Positions 39,732 through 49,045 of a stretch of 64,000 bases of DNA are shown one piece after another. Location of the stretch: assembly GCF_028473145.1 (NCBI RefSeq), contig NZ_CP092370.1, forward strand, positions 930,001 to 994,000, written 5' to 3'. The DNA is from Flavobacterium sp. CBA20B-1 (GTDB lineage: Bacteria > Bacteroidota > Bacteroidia > Flavobacteriales > Flavobacteriaceae). Within the stretch, counting starts at the first letter, position 1; every line of letters begins with the position of its first letter. The translations under genes and the position numbers were made by a program. Below the pieces are notes generated by a model. That model saw nothing but the letters and a program-made list of their open reading frames with translations, had not been told where the DNA came from and did not search any database.

Positions 39732-40808
39732 ATGAAAAAAATATTGGTAATTCAACAAAAAATGATTGGCGATGTGTTGGTGAGTACTATTTTGTGTGAA
39801 ACACTTTGCAAAGCTTATCCAAATGCACAAGTTGATTACCTAATTTACGAAAACACCTATCCAGTAATCTCTGCAAACGATAAGAAGTATAACATACTTT
39901 TTTTTAAAAATGAATACCGAAATAGTAAGTTAGCTTTGATAAAGTTTGCATTATCGTTAAAAAAGGAAAATTATGATATTGTTATAGACGCTTATAGCAA
40001 ATTAGAAAGTTGGATAATTGTTGGATTGTCAAATGCAAAAATAAAGATTTCATTTAAAAAAACGTTATCTAATTTTTTATACACTCACTTAATAGACCGG
40101 CATGAAACGCCCACAACCAATTTAGGCTTGGTAATAGAACACCGTTTAAAACTTCTTGAACCGCTAAATATTTCCGAAAAATTATACGTAACACATCCAG
40201 CAATAACAATAACTGCCTCTGAAAATCAAAATGCAAGAAATTTGTTAAAAGAAAACAAAGTAGATTTGCACAAACCAATTGTTATGCTTAATATTATAGG
40301 CAGTAACCAGGAAAAAACATATCCTGTTGCTTATATGGCTAAAATAGCTGATTTGATTGGCAAACATGATGTTCAAATTTTATTTAATTATATTCCAAAC
40401 CAAATTGAAATAGCAAAAAAAATTCTTAGCCTATGTAATGCCGAAACAAAGAAAAAAATATTCTTTAACATTATAGGGAAAAATTTACGTGGTTTACTTG
40501 CATTATTAAATCAATGCAATTTTGTGATTGGAAATGATGGAGGCACAATGAATATGGCAAAAGCATTAAACAAACCTACTTTTATAATATTTTCACCTTG
40601 GATTGAAAAAAAAGCTTGGAATACCTATGAAGATGAAGAAAATCATATTTCTGTACATTTAAATGACTATAAACCCGACCTTTTTATCAATAAAAGTTTA
40701 AAAGAAATAAAAAAAGAAAACAATAAACTTTACGATTTATTTTTACCTGATTTTTTCGGACATTTGCTGACCCATTTTATCAATACACATTTGATTAATG
40801 AACAATAA
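39732..40808 (+). CDS. Family 9 glycosyltransferase (heptosyltransferase-like)
   Basis: The 358-residue protein has the GT9 arrangement: an N-terminal MKKILVIQQKMIGDVLVSTILCETL that matches the nucleotide-sugar-independent start of heptosyltransferases, and the C-terminal NFVIGNDGGTMNMAKALNKPTFIIFSPW with the GNDGG(P/T)MH-like ADP-sugar loop. Such enzymes extend the LPS inner core. A -7 element TATTTTTG lies at 39701-39708. It overlaps the next gene by 11 bases. Confidence 0.88.
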   Translation: MKKILVIQQKMIGDVLVSTILCETLCKAYPNAQVDYLIYENTYPVISANDKKYNILFFKNEYRNSKLALIKFALSLKKENYDIVIDAYSKLESWIIVGLSNAKIKISFKKTLSNFLYTHLIDRHETPTTNLGLVIEHRLKLLEPLNISEKLYVTHPAITITASENQNARNLLKENKVDLHKPIVMLNIIGSNQEKTYPVAYMAKIADLIGKHDVQILFNYIPNQIEIAKKILSLCNAETKKKIFFNIIGKNLRGLLALLNQCNFVIGNDGGTMNMAKALNKPTFIIFSPWIEKKAWNTYEDEENHISVHLNDYKPDLFINKSLKEIKKENNKLYDLFLPDFFGHLLTHFINTHLINEQ

Positions 40809-41550
40809 TAAACTCACTGCTCTAATAATTACGCTTAATGAAGAAAAAAACATTAGGGATCTTTTGCATAATTTAGATTTTGCAGATGAAATTATTGTGG
40901 TTGATTCATTCAGTACCGATCAAACATTAGAAATAATTAAAGATTTTCCTGAAGTGAAGGTTTATCAGCATATTTTTAAAGACTTTTCTTCGCAACGAAA
41001 TATTGCCTTAAGTTACGCAACTACAAATTGGGTTTTATTTATTGATGCTGATGAACGAATTTCTGATAATTTAAAAAATGAAATACAACAAACGCTTCGC
41101 TTAAGCAACATCAAACGCGGTTATTATTTAAAACGAAAATTTTATTTTTTTAATAAACCTGTCCATTTTTCAGGACTACAGTCTGATAAAAACTTGCGTT
41201 TATTTCAAAGAGAACACGCTCAATACCATGGAATTGTTCACGAAAAATTAAACTTTAATGAAAATGTAGGCGTTTTAAAAAATCATCTCATTCATTATTC
41301 ATATGCACATCATGAACATTTTAAAGAAAAAGTATTTTACTACAACAGATTAAAAGCTATTGAAAAAATTAAAAAGGGCGCAAAAAACAACACTTTTTTA
41401 GCTGTTTTTCATCCCATATACACTTTTTTAAACCGTTACTTTTTTAGATTGGGCTTTCTTGATGGAAAAAAAGGATTCGTAATCTGTAAAGTATATGCGG
41501 CAGGAATTAAAGAACGCTACAAAGAAATGAAGCGCTTACAGAAAAAATAA
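40798..41550 (+). CDS. Family 2 glycosyltransferase, WaaE-like
   Basis: The 250-residue protein has LTALIITLNEEKNIRDLLHNLDFADEIIVVDSFSTDQT and WVLFIDADERIS, typical of the GT2 subgroup with WaaE/KdtX that adds glucose to the LPS core. A SGLQSDKNLRLFQRE segment follows. It starts inside the preceding GT9 gene, so translation is probably coupled. The C-terminal FHPIYTFLNRYFFRLGFLDGKKGFVIC segment may associate with the membrane. Confidence 0.88.
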   Translation: MNNNKLTALIITLNEEKNIRDLLHNLDFADEIIVVDSFSTDQTLEIIKDFPEVKVYQHIFKDFSSQRNIALSYATTNWVLFIDADERISDNLKNEIQQTLRLSNIKRGYYLKRKFYFFNKPVHFSGLQSDKNLRLFQREHAQYHGIVHEKLNFNENVGVLKNHLIHYSYAHHEHFKEKVFYYNRLKAIEKIKKGAKNNTFLAVFHPIYTFLNRYFFRLGFLDGKKGFVICKVYAAGIKERYKEMKRLQKK

Positions 41551-41551
41551 A

Positions 41552-42319
41552 TTATTTTTTCCAAAATTTAATACGTTTTTTAAGCCTTTGCTTTCTGTGA
41601 AATTTTTCCTGAAAACCGCTGGTTAATTCCCACAACAACTCAAAAATTTCTGTTTCGGTCTTTTGCGTGTATAATTTTGCATACTCATTTGCCATTACCG
41701 CAATCATATCCATTTTGGGTGTTAATCGGCGAAGGTTGTACATGCGTTGCTCAAAAGGCAATTCGCTGTGAAAACGCATACGGTTTAAATCTACCAAATA
41801 AAAAGAATAGGTTTGGTCGTCATTGATTTTTATCAGCGTATTTCCGGGTGAATGATCTTTAAACTCTACTCCTGCTTGGTGCAATTGATAGCAAAATCTT
41901 GTAAACGCACGCAAAATTTCTTCGTGATTTTCTAAACTTGGATTTTGTACCAAATCTCTATACGTATATTCCGTTACAATATGTTCACAAACGTAAAAAC
42001 TTTTTCCTAAGCCCAACCCTAGGTGTTCTTCTGCAAAAGCAATTGGTTGCGGTGTTCCAATATTTTTATCGAGTAATTTAAGCGCATATTCATAAGAACG
42101 ATTTGCCTTTGAAGCACGAATAAATCGATAAACAAAAGCATTCAATAAATTGGGCTTTTTAAACGCTTTTATGTTTAAAACCAAATCGCTTAACTGAAAA
42201 GTTTTAATGGTGTTTCTGCTGCCTTTCACAAACAAATCCCCAGTAATTTCAAAATTTTCAATAATTTTTCCTATTTCAGCTTTGTAACGCTTAAAAATTT
42301 GATGAACTGTAAACTTCAT
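41552..42319 (-). CDS. Lipopolysaccharide-kinase-like protein (Kdo kinase/WaaP family)
   Basis: The 255-residue protein (start MKFTVHQIFKRYKAEIG) has a protein-kinase-like fold: HQAGVEFKDHSPGNTLIK near residue 162 corresponds to the catalytic loop with Asp, and FYLVDLNRMRF near 188 to the metal-binding DxN/DFG region. WaaP-type kinases phosphorylate Kdo or heptose of the LPS core. An upstream ATG at 42373 is open, but a -7 element (TATTTTTG on the minus strand) lies at 42342-42349, favouring the start at 42319. It converges with the glycosyltransferase gene, 1 base apart. Confidence 0.8.
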   Translation of the reverse strand: MKFTVHQIFKRYKAEIGKIIENFEITGDLFVKGSRNTIKTFQLSDLVLNIKAFKKPNLLNAFVYRFIRASKANRSYEYALKLLDKNIGTPQPIAFAEEHLGLGLGKSFYVCEHIVTEYTYRDLVQNPSLENHEEILRAFTRFCYQLHQAGVEFKDHSPGNTLIKINDDQTYSFYLVDLNRMRFHSELPFEQRMYNLRRLTPKMDMIAVMANEYAKLYTQKTETEIFELLWELTSGFQEKFHRKQRLKKRIKFWKK

Positions 42320-42436
42320 TTTACTTTTAGTATTAATGCTACAAAAATAGCGATAATAGTTGTCTCTTTTCATTTATTATTTAATCAATACGCACAAAGC
42401 CATAGATGATAAACTTTCAATTATAATAAATATACA

Positions 42437-42444
42437 TATATTTG
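42437..42444 (+). promoter_or_regulatory. -7 element for the second glycan operon
   Basis: TATATTTG, with TTT at 42415-42417 where TTG is expected (19-base spacer). A near-consensus promoter about 20 bases upstream of the DUF5672 gene start. Confidence 0.5.
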
Positions 42445-42464
42445 TAGGAAAATGTTGATGCTTA

Positions 42465-43256
42465 ATGAAAAATGACACCCAGAAAGTAGTTGTTTTAATT
42501 CCTATATACAGAGATTTTTTTGATGATTTTGAAATAAAATCGCTAAAAAGTGTTCATAACGAACTTAGTAATTTTCCTATCATCTTTATTGCACCGGAAT
42601 CGTTAAATACCGATTTTCTGAATCGTTATGAAATTACTTTTAATTTTGAAATTTATAGATTCGAAGATGATTATTTTCGGTCAATAGAAGGATACAACCA
42701 ATTATTACTTTCATCGCATTTTTATAAAGCTTTTCTAAATTATGAATACCTGCTGATTTGCCAAACTGATGCTTATGTTTTTAAAAACGAATTATCTTCA
42801 TGGGTTTCAAAAGGTTTTGACTACATTGGTGCTCCATGGCTTGACAGTAAAAAAGTGTTGTTTAATCACACATCAAGATCTATTTTTAATAAAATAAAGA
42901 AAAAAATCGGTTTAAAAGAAAGGTTATACAACCATATAAACCAAGTAGGAAATGGTGGATTTTCTCTGAGAAAAACTGCAAAATTTCATGAAATTTCAAC
43001 CAAAGAAGAGGTTGCTATCAACAATTTTTTAAAAAACAAACAAAAAGAAAACTATCATATAGAAGATGTTTTTTGGTCGTTATATGTTCCTCAAAAATAT
43101 CCTTTTTTAAAACCCGATTATCAAACTGCTATGCGCTTTTGTGTAGATAGAAAACCTGAAGTTGCGTTTACCTATTTAAATGGCAAATTACCTTTTGCTT
43201 GTCATGGATTTAACAAAAAAGGTGTTGTGAAATTTTGGTCTAAATACATATCATGA
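42465..43256 (+). CDS. DUF5672 glycosyltransferase-like protein
   Basis: The 263-residue protein has the DUF5672 features: YEYLLICQTDAYVFKNELSSW, FDYIGAPWLD, QVGNGGFSLRKTAKF and HIEDVFWS, a GT-A-like fold in which the D in QTDAYVF and the EDVF site replace the usual metal and acceptor motifs. It is first in a tightly packed plus-strand operon: its stop overlaps the next start by four bases (ATGA). The probable role is adding a sugar in surface glycan synthesis; sugar unknown. Confidence 0.82.
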   Translation: MKNDTQKVVVLIPIYRDFFDDFEIKSLKSVHNELSNFPIIFIAPESLNTDFLNRYEITFNFEIYRFEDDYFRSIEGYNQLLLSSHFYKAFLNYEYLLICQTDAYVFKNELSSWVSKGFDYIGAPWLDSKKVLFNHTSRSIFNKIKKKIGLKERLYNHINQVGNGGFSLRKTAKFHEISTKEEVAINNFLKNKQKENYHIEDVFWSLYVPQKYPFLKPDYQTAMRFCVDRKPEVAFTYLNGKLPFACHGFNKKGVVKFWSKYIS

Positions 43257-44341
43257 ATATTTTAAATGTAACTTCAATTGTAGAATGGCGTGGTGGTGAT
43301 GCGCAAATGTACACGATATATAATTTGTTAAAAAAGCACAAAGCACTTAACCAATATATCTTGTGCCCAATAAATTCCGTTTTGTATGAAAAAGCCGTTC
43401 AAGACGATGCTCAAGTGTTATCGTATATCAAAAAAAATAAAGTTTTTTCGCTTATAAACCCTATAATTGATGCGGTTAAAAAACATGATATCGATGTATT
43501 GCACATTCATGATTCTAGTGCTTTATCGGCAGCAATTATTGCGAAAATATGTTTAAAAAAAGAGTTGAAACTCATCTATAGTCGCAAAAGAAACAATCGA
43601 ATAAAAAAGAATTTTTTCAAAAAATTGAAATACGATAATAAATACATTCATAAAATTGTATCCGTTTCGAAAGCTGTAGAGCAAATATTTCATGACATCC
43701 ATATTTCTCCCGAGAAACTGCTCACAATTTACGACGCAATTAATGTGGCTGCATTTAGCAATAAAAATAAAGTTGGGTTAATTCACAAAGAATTAAATCT
43801 TTCGCAAGACATACAAATCATTGGAAACATTTCTTCATTATCTAAACAAAAAGATTTGGTTACTTTTATAAATACTGCTGAAAGAGTAATTAAGAAAAAT
43901 CAAAATGTGCGATTTGTTATTCTTGGAAGCGGTTCAGAAGAACAACTCTTGAAAGAATTGGTGCATACAAAAAAAATAGAAAACTATGTGTTTTTCTTAG
44001 GTTTTAAGCCAAATGTTGCAGATTATTTAAACGAATTTGATATTTTATTAATGACTTCGGTTACCGAAGGTTTGCCTTTAACAATTTACGAAGCTTTTGC
44101 CTCGCAAATACCAATAGTTTCCACAAAAGCCGGAGGAATTCCTGAAGTAATTATAGATGGAGAAAATGGTTTTTTAACAGAAATTGGCGACGACAAAACG
44201 CTTGCAGAAAAGTGCTTAATGCTACTTAACAACAACAATTTAGCCAATAATTTTAAAGAAAAATCGTTTACTTTGGTAAAAAATAATTTCGATTTAAAAA
44301 ACTTAGAAGAAAATTATTATAATTTTTACACTAATTTATAA
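43253..44341 (+). CDS. Family 4 glycosyltransferase
   Basis: The 362-residue protein has the GT-B fold start (MNILNVTSIVEWRGGDAQMYTIYNL) and the C-terminal GT4 signature ILLMTSVTEGLPLTIYEAFASQIPIVSTKAGGIPEVI (about residues 263-300), with the EGLP..IYEA catalytic glutamate region. Members use nucleotide sugars with retention. It is in the operon that runs to about 47.4 kb. Confidence 0.9.
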   Translation: MNILNVTSIVEWRGGDAQMYTIYNLLKKHKALNQYILCPINSVLYEKAVQDDAQVLSYIKKNKVFSLINPIIDAVKKHDIDVLHIHDSSALSAAIIAKICLKKELKLIYSRKRNNRIKKNFFKKLKYDNKYIHKIVSVSKAVEQIFHDIHISPEKLLTIYDAINVAAFSNKNKVGLIHKELNLSQDIQIIGNISSLSKQKDLVTFINTAERVIKKNQNVRFVILGSGSEEQLLKELVHTKKIENYVFFLGFKPNVADYLNEFDILLMTSVTEGLPLTIYEAFASQIPIVSTKAGGIPEVIIDGENGFLTEIGDDKTLAEKCLMLLNNNNLANNFKEKSFTLVKNNFDLKNLEENYYNFYTNL

Positions 44342-44350
44342 TTACAATTT

Positions 44351-45301
44351 ATGAAAATAACAATTGTAGCTTTTGACCTTTGGGGGTTTAATAAAAAAAT
44401 CGTAGAGCATCTTAAAAACAAAGGTGCTGAAGTAAATTTTATTGACAGTAGCAAAATTCATTTTACCTACAAAAGTAAATCGCAAAGAATAAAAAATTTT
44501 TTTAGCAAAACATTTTTAAATAAAAATATTAAGAAAAACTATCGTCATAATACTGTTTTATCACTTATTGAAAGGTTAGAGATGCAAGACGTTATACTCA
44601 TTGTTAATCCTGATCATTTTAGACCTGAAATTGTAAACAATCTTAAGTTAAAAACAAGAAAATACATTGCATATAATTATGATTCACTAGCTCGAAATCC
44701 GTTGCCAGAAAATTATTTAGAGCTATTTGATACTGTTTTTTCATTTGACATTAATGATCTTAAGAAAAACCCTCGTTTAAAACCACTTACAAATTTTAAT
44801 TATCTTGATAAAAAGATTAATGATAAACCACAAACGAAGGCATTTATAATTCTATTACATTCATTAGAACGAGAAGTTATATTGAAAAGAATTGCAGATA
44901 ATTTGGATGAACAAAACATCACAAATTATGAATTTATTGTTGTTGATCCTGCCCTAAAAAACACAAATAAAAATATTATCCAGTTAGAAAATCCGCTCTC
45001 ATTGGATATTATTTATGACAAGATGGATAATTCAGAAATTCTTATTGATCTAGTACGCGAAAATCAAAGTGGTTTAAGTTTTCGTTTTTTTGAAGCAATG
45101 GCTTTACATAAAAAAATCATTACCAACAATCAAGCAATACTTGAATATGATTTTTATAATGAAAATAACATATTATTAATTGATGATAATTTTTCGAAAA
45201 TTCCTAGTTCATTTCTTTCAAGTAGCTATACAAAGCTTCCAGAAAATATTTATGAAAAATACACTTTAAATACCTGGGTTAAAAATGTTTTTGGTATCTA
45301 G
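44351..45301 (+). CDS. Putative glycosyltransferase-like protein, tandem paralogue A
   Basis: The 316-residue protein is not one I can name, but its C-terminus (GLSFRFFEAMALHKKIITNN then YDFYNENNI) has the same shape as the following gene product and resembles the nucleotide-binding half of GT-B enzymes (EAMALxKKIIT). A hydrophobic strand start MKITIVAFDLWGF fits a Rossmann fold. The DxFRPE- and YIAYNYDSLARNPLP-containing middle (about 95-120) looks like a conserved substrate lobe. It acts presumably in the cytosol in glycan assembly. Spacing to both neighbours is under 15 bases. Confidence 0.65.
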   Translation: MKITIVAFDLWGFNKKIVEHLKNKGAEVNFIDSSKIHFTYKSKSQRIKNFFSKTFLNKNIKKNYRHNTVLSLIERLEMQDVILIVNPDHFRPEIVNNLKLKTRKYIAYNYDSLARNPLPENYLELFDTVFSFDINDLKKNPRLKPLTNFNYLDKKINDKPQTKAFIILLHSLEREVILKRIADNLDEQNITNYEFIVVDPALKNTNKNIIQLENPLSLDIIYDKMDNSEILIDLVRENQSGLSFRFFEAMALHKKIITNNQAILEYDFYNENNILLIDDNFSKIPSSFLSSSYTKLPENIYEKYTLNTWVKNVFGI

Positions 45302-45315
45302 TTTATAATTAATCC

Positions 45316-46260
45316 ATGAAAAAGAAAATATTATTTTATGCTCCGTATCATTTTGATATTGATAAAGCTATTCTAACAGAATTAGAAAAGCTAAAGCAAT
45401 ATCAGGTAACTAAATTATCTAGTAATAAATACCGTTACAAAAATAATTTGGAAAGGTTATATAATTTTTTAGGAAAAATATTCTTAAAAAAAACCTTAAA
45501 AAAGCAATGGATGGCAAAAATACAAATGGAAGAAATACTTACAAATCAACCGTTCGATTTATGTTTAATGATGCGTCCGGATTTATTAGAAAAAAATGTG
45601 CTAGAAAAAATTAAAAATACAATTCCTATCCGAAAAGTTTTTTATTGGGATAGTTTTAATAAAATACCTGCTTTTAAAGAAACCCTACCTTATTTTAACC
45701 AATATTTCACTTTTGAAGAAGAAGATGCCCTAAAATATAATTTAAAAAAAATTTCAAATTTTTATATCCATAGATTTTCTGATAAGAAAGTTCATTATGA
45801 TGCCTTTTTCTTTGGTTCTAAAGATTCTAGATTACATAATATATCAAAATTAATAGCTTATCTAAAAAACAAAAATTGGAATGCCAAAGCATTACTGGTT
45901 GGTAAAAAAACTACAAACGATAAAACCGATGGTGTTGAAATAATAAAAAATGGAATTCCATTTGCTGAAATTTATAAATTTGCTGAAAACACCCAAATTG
46001 TTATTGATATTTCGCACCCAAACCAAAAAGGGCTTTCGATGCGTCCTTACGAAGCATTAGGTTTAGAACGAAAACTGATCACAAACAATAGCGAAATTAA
46101 AAAATATGATTTCTATAATCCTAATAATATCTATATCATTGAGGATTTTGATAATTTAGATATTCCTAATTCCTTTTTAGAACAACCTTACGAAAAGATT
46201 TCTGAAGATATTTACAATAAATACCATATAAGCAGCTGGTTAAATTTTATTTTAAAATAA
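45316..46260 (+). CDS. Putative glycosyltransferase-like protein, tandem paralogue B
   Basis: The 314-residue protein is a divergent paralogue of the preceding one. Shared elements, in the same order, are an RPDLLE/DHFRPE segment near residue 90-100, YWDSFNKIPAF versus YNYDSLARNP, and GLSMRPYEALGLERKLITNN versus GLSFRFFEAMALHKKIITNN near 245. I recognise no closer family. Tandem duplication followed by divergence is the simplest reading; the two may add different sugars to one chain. Confidence 0.65.
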   Translation: MKKKILFYAPYHFDIDKAILTELEKLKQYQVTKLSSNKYRYKNNLERLYNFLGKIFLKKTLKKQWMAKIQMEEILTNQPFDLCLMMRPDLLEKNVLEKIKNTIPIRKVFYWDSFNKIPAFKETLPYFNQYFTFEEEDALKYNLKKISNFYIHRFSDKKVHYDAFFFGSKDSRLHNISKLIAYLKNKNWNAKALLVGKKTTNDKTDGVEIIKNGIPFAEIYKFAENTQIVIDISHPNQKGLSMRPYEALGLERKLITNNSEIKKYDFYNPNNIYIIEDFDNLDIPNSFLEQPYEKISEDIYNKYHISSWLNFILK

Positions 46261-46268
46261 TTATCAAA

Positions 46269-47402
46269 ATGCCGAAAAAAATATTATTTGTTTTACACGA
46301 AGATTCACAAACCGGAGCTCCAAACGCTTTATTATCTTTTTTAAAATACCTGCATACGCAGCACAAAGGTGAATTTGTAATAGATCTTTATGTTTTAAGT
46401 TATTTTGGCGGAATCGAAAAAGAGTTAAGAGAAATTAGCCGTAATTTTTACATTCACAAGAAAAAAAAGACCTTTTTTGGCAAAATAGCTAAAATATTCG
46501 GCAGTTCTATTCATAGCATTTTAAAAAAAAACAAATACGATTTAGTTTACGGGAATACCATTGTTACTTTAAATTTATTAAGCGGTTTAAAACAACATCA
46601 CCCCAACATTAAAACGTTATTATACGTACATGAAAGTACGTTTTTAACCAATATATATTTAGAGAAACAAAAAGCTGCCAATCAGTTTAAAAATATAAAT
46701 TATGTTTTTGCAGTTTCCAAAGCTGCTCTCACTAATTTGGTTGAAAATTATAATGTTCCGCCAGAAATATGCTCAATTATTTATCCTACAATTCCAGAAG
46801 AATCGTTCATCAAAGATTTTAATTTTGAAAAAAAAATTAATTCTACTGAATTAACTCTTGTAACAATTGGTCATCCAAACCTTACAAAGGGAACCGATTT
46901 AATTCCGCAAATTGCACACCGTTTAAGAGAGAAAAATCCTTCATTACAATTTAAAATTTATATTGTAGGTATTCTTAATAACAATGAGTATTTAAAAGCA
47001 ATTCAGTTAGATATTGATAAACTTCAATTGACAAATTTTATCGAATTAGTTCCACACACACCCAAACCTTTAAATTATTTAGATATTGCTCATATTTACT
47101 TGATACCTTCAAGAGAAGATTCCTTTTCTTTAATGGCAATGCATGCTGCAAAATTTGAAAAACCAATAATAATGTTTAAAAATGCTGTTGGTGTATCAGA
47201 TGTTCTAAATGAAGACTGTGTTTTTTATGCCAATTATTTAGATATTAATGATTTTGTAACACAAATAGAATCAATAATTAATGACCCAACGTTCGTTAAA
47301 CAAAAAACACGCAACGCTTTAGAAGCTTACAATGAAAATTTAAAAGCTTCAAAAAGTAATCAATTGCATTACCAAACACTAAAAAGTATATTAAATAATT
47401 AA
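46269..47402 (+). CDS. Family 4 glycosyltransferase
   Basis: The 377-residue protein has a GT-B N-terminus (KKILFVLHEDSQTGAPNALLSFLKYL), AVSKAALTNLVENYNVPPEIC near residue 150, and the donor site AHIYLIPSREDSFSLMAMHAAKFEKPIIMFKNAVGVSDVL, in which the usual EGFG glutamate is E of SREDSF. It is last in the glycan operon. The lipoprotein gene follows by 53 bases with its own probable promoter. Confidence 0.86.
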   Translation: MPKKILFVLHEDSQTGAPNALLSFLKYLHTQHKGEFVIDLYVLSYFGGIEKELREISRNFYIHKKKKTFFGKIAKIFGSSIHSILKKNKYDLVYGNTIVTLNLLSGLKQHHPNIKTLLYVHESTFLTNIYLEKQKAANQFKNINYVFAVSKAALTNLVENYNVPPEICSIIYPTIPEESFIKDFNFEKKINSTELTLVTIGHPNLTKGTDLIPQIAHRLREKNPSLQFKIYIVGILNNNEYLKAIQLDIDKLQLTNFIELVPHTPKPLNYLDIAHIYLIPSREDSFSLMAMHAAKFEKPIIMFKNAVGVSDVLNEDCVFYANYLDINDFVTQIESIINDPTFVKQKTRNALEAYNENLKASKSNQLHYQTLKSILNN

Positions 47403-47455
47403 TTTTTACACATTATATATTCACAAATTTCGTTATATTTATTAAAATTAATAAA

Positions 47456-48973
47456 ATGAAAACCCTCTATAACATTTTGTTTTTAATAACAATCATTAGC
47501 TTTGCTTCGTGCCGCGATGATTTTAATTTTGAGCCCGCAACAGGTTCCGAACTCACTTTTTCTAAAGATACTGTTTATTTAGACACTATTTTTTCAAATA
47601 TCGGTTCAAGTACGTACAATTTAAGAGTTTACAACAACAGCAATAAAGACATTAAAATACCATCGATTCGATTGGGTAAAGGCGATAATTCTAATTTTCG
47701 ATTAATGGTTGATGGAATGCCCGGAAAAAGCTTTGAAAATGTAGAACTTTTAGCAAAAGACAGTATGTTTATCTTCGTTGAAACCACGGTTGACATTAAA
47801 CAGCAAACCAATGGAGCCGAATTTTTATACACCGATGAAATTCTTTTTCAGGCAGGCAGCAATCTGCAAAAAGTGAATTTGGTTACTTTGGTTAAAGATG
47901 CTGTTTTTTTGTATCCGCAGAAATTTCAAAACGGTTCTTACGAAAGCATCACCATAAACGACGAACAAGTATATGGTTTCTTTTTAGATGAAAACGATGC
48001 TACAAACGGCAACGAATTAGAATGGAACAACACCAAACCGTATGTGATATATGGCGCAGCAGCTGTTCCGCCTGGTAAAACTTTAAACGTTTCTGCTGGC
48101 ACAGAAGTACATTTTCACCGCAATTCTGCTTTAATCGCTTTCCCTACATCAACAATCAATGCACAAGGAAGTATTGAAAATCCTATTTTAATGCAAGGCG
48201 ACCGTTTAGAACCCAATTTTGAAGTCACTCCCGGACAATGGACAGGGGTTTGGATTGGGCAAAACAGCAACATTTCTATTGCAAACACCGTTATCAAAAA
48301 TGCAGTTAACGGCTTATTAATCAACGCGAATAACGGCACAGCTTCGTTAGAAAATGTACAGATTTACAATTGCGAACAATTTGGTTTGTTATTGGCAACT
48401 GCAAATGTTATGGGCAAAAATGTTGTTACCAACAATTGTGGTAGGGCTGCATTGGCAATTACCAACGGCGGCGTGTATGATTTTACACATTGTACGTTTG
48501 CAAATTATTGGAGCCGACAAAACCAAACCGCTGCAATAATAGATAATGGCGATGGAACCCTTCCGTTTGCTTTGCAGGCACAATTTAAAAACAGTATTAT
48601 TTATGGAAATGCCAGCGAATCAATTGTATTAATTCCGGCAAATAATCAATCAAATTTCAACTTTTCATTCAATTATTGCCTGATTAAATTTCAAAATACA
48701 GGAAACCGATACAATACCGAAGTTTTTCCTTATAATTTCAATAATCCAACAAATTACAACAATAATTTAATCGCTAAAAATTTCAACGAACATCAACCCT
48801 ATTTTTCAAACACACAGAAAAATAAAATGATGATTACCGATAAAGCAACGTCGTTAATTAATTACGGAAATCCGCTTTTTGCGCAACAAGTTCCGAACGA
48901 TTTGTTGGGAAACAGCAGACTAACTACACCCGATTTAGGTGCTTATCAACACGTAACTTCTTCGGTAGATTAA
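47456..48973 (+). CDS. Large lipoprotein with beta-helix-like repeats
   Basis: The 505-residue protein has a lipobox (FASCRDD). Residues 30-140 form an Ig-like region (TFSKDTVYLDTIFSNIGSSTYNLRVYNNS) and from about 215 to 420 there are repeats of the type found in right-handed parallel beta-helices, with AQGSIENPILMQGD and IANTVIKNAVNGLLINANNG. Related lipoproteins in flavobacteria are surface-exposed; a carbohydrate-related role is possible, but nothing in the sequence proves an enzyme. It lies between the glycan operon and purL. Confidence 0.78.
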   Translation: MKTLYNILFLITIISFASCRDDFNFEPATGSELTFSKDTVYLDTIFSNIGSSTYNLRVYNNSNKDIKIPSIRLGKGDNSNFRLMVDGMPGKSFENVELLAKDSMFIFVETTVDIKQQTNGAEFLYTDEILFQAGSNLQKVNLVTLVKDAVFLYPQKFQNGSYESITINDEQVYGFFLDENDATNGNELEWNNTKPYVIYGAAAVPPGKTLNVSAGTEVHFHRNSALIAFPTSTINAQGSIENPILMQGDRLEPNFEVTPGQWTGVWIGQNSNISIANTVIKNAVNGLLINANNGTASLENVQIYNCEQFGLLLATANVMGKNVVTNNCGRAALAITNGGVYDFTHCTFANYWSRQNQTAAIIDNGDGTLPFALQAQFKNSIIYGNASESIVLIPANNQSNFNFSFNYCLIKFQNTGNRYNTEVFPYNFNNPTNYNNNLIAKNFNEHQPYFSNTQKNKMMITDKATSLINYGNPLFAQQVPNDLLGNSRLTTPDLGAYQHVTSSVD

Positions 48974-49045
48974 ATTGCTAATATTATTTTTTAGTAGTAA
49001 TTTTGTTTTTTAGTTATCAATAACAATACAACAAACCTTAAAACG

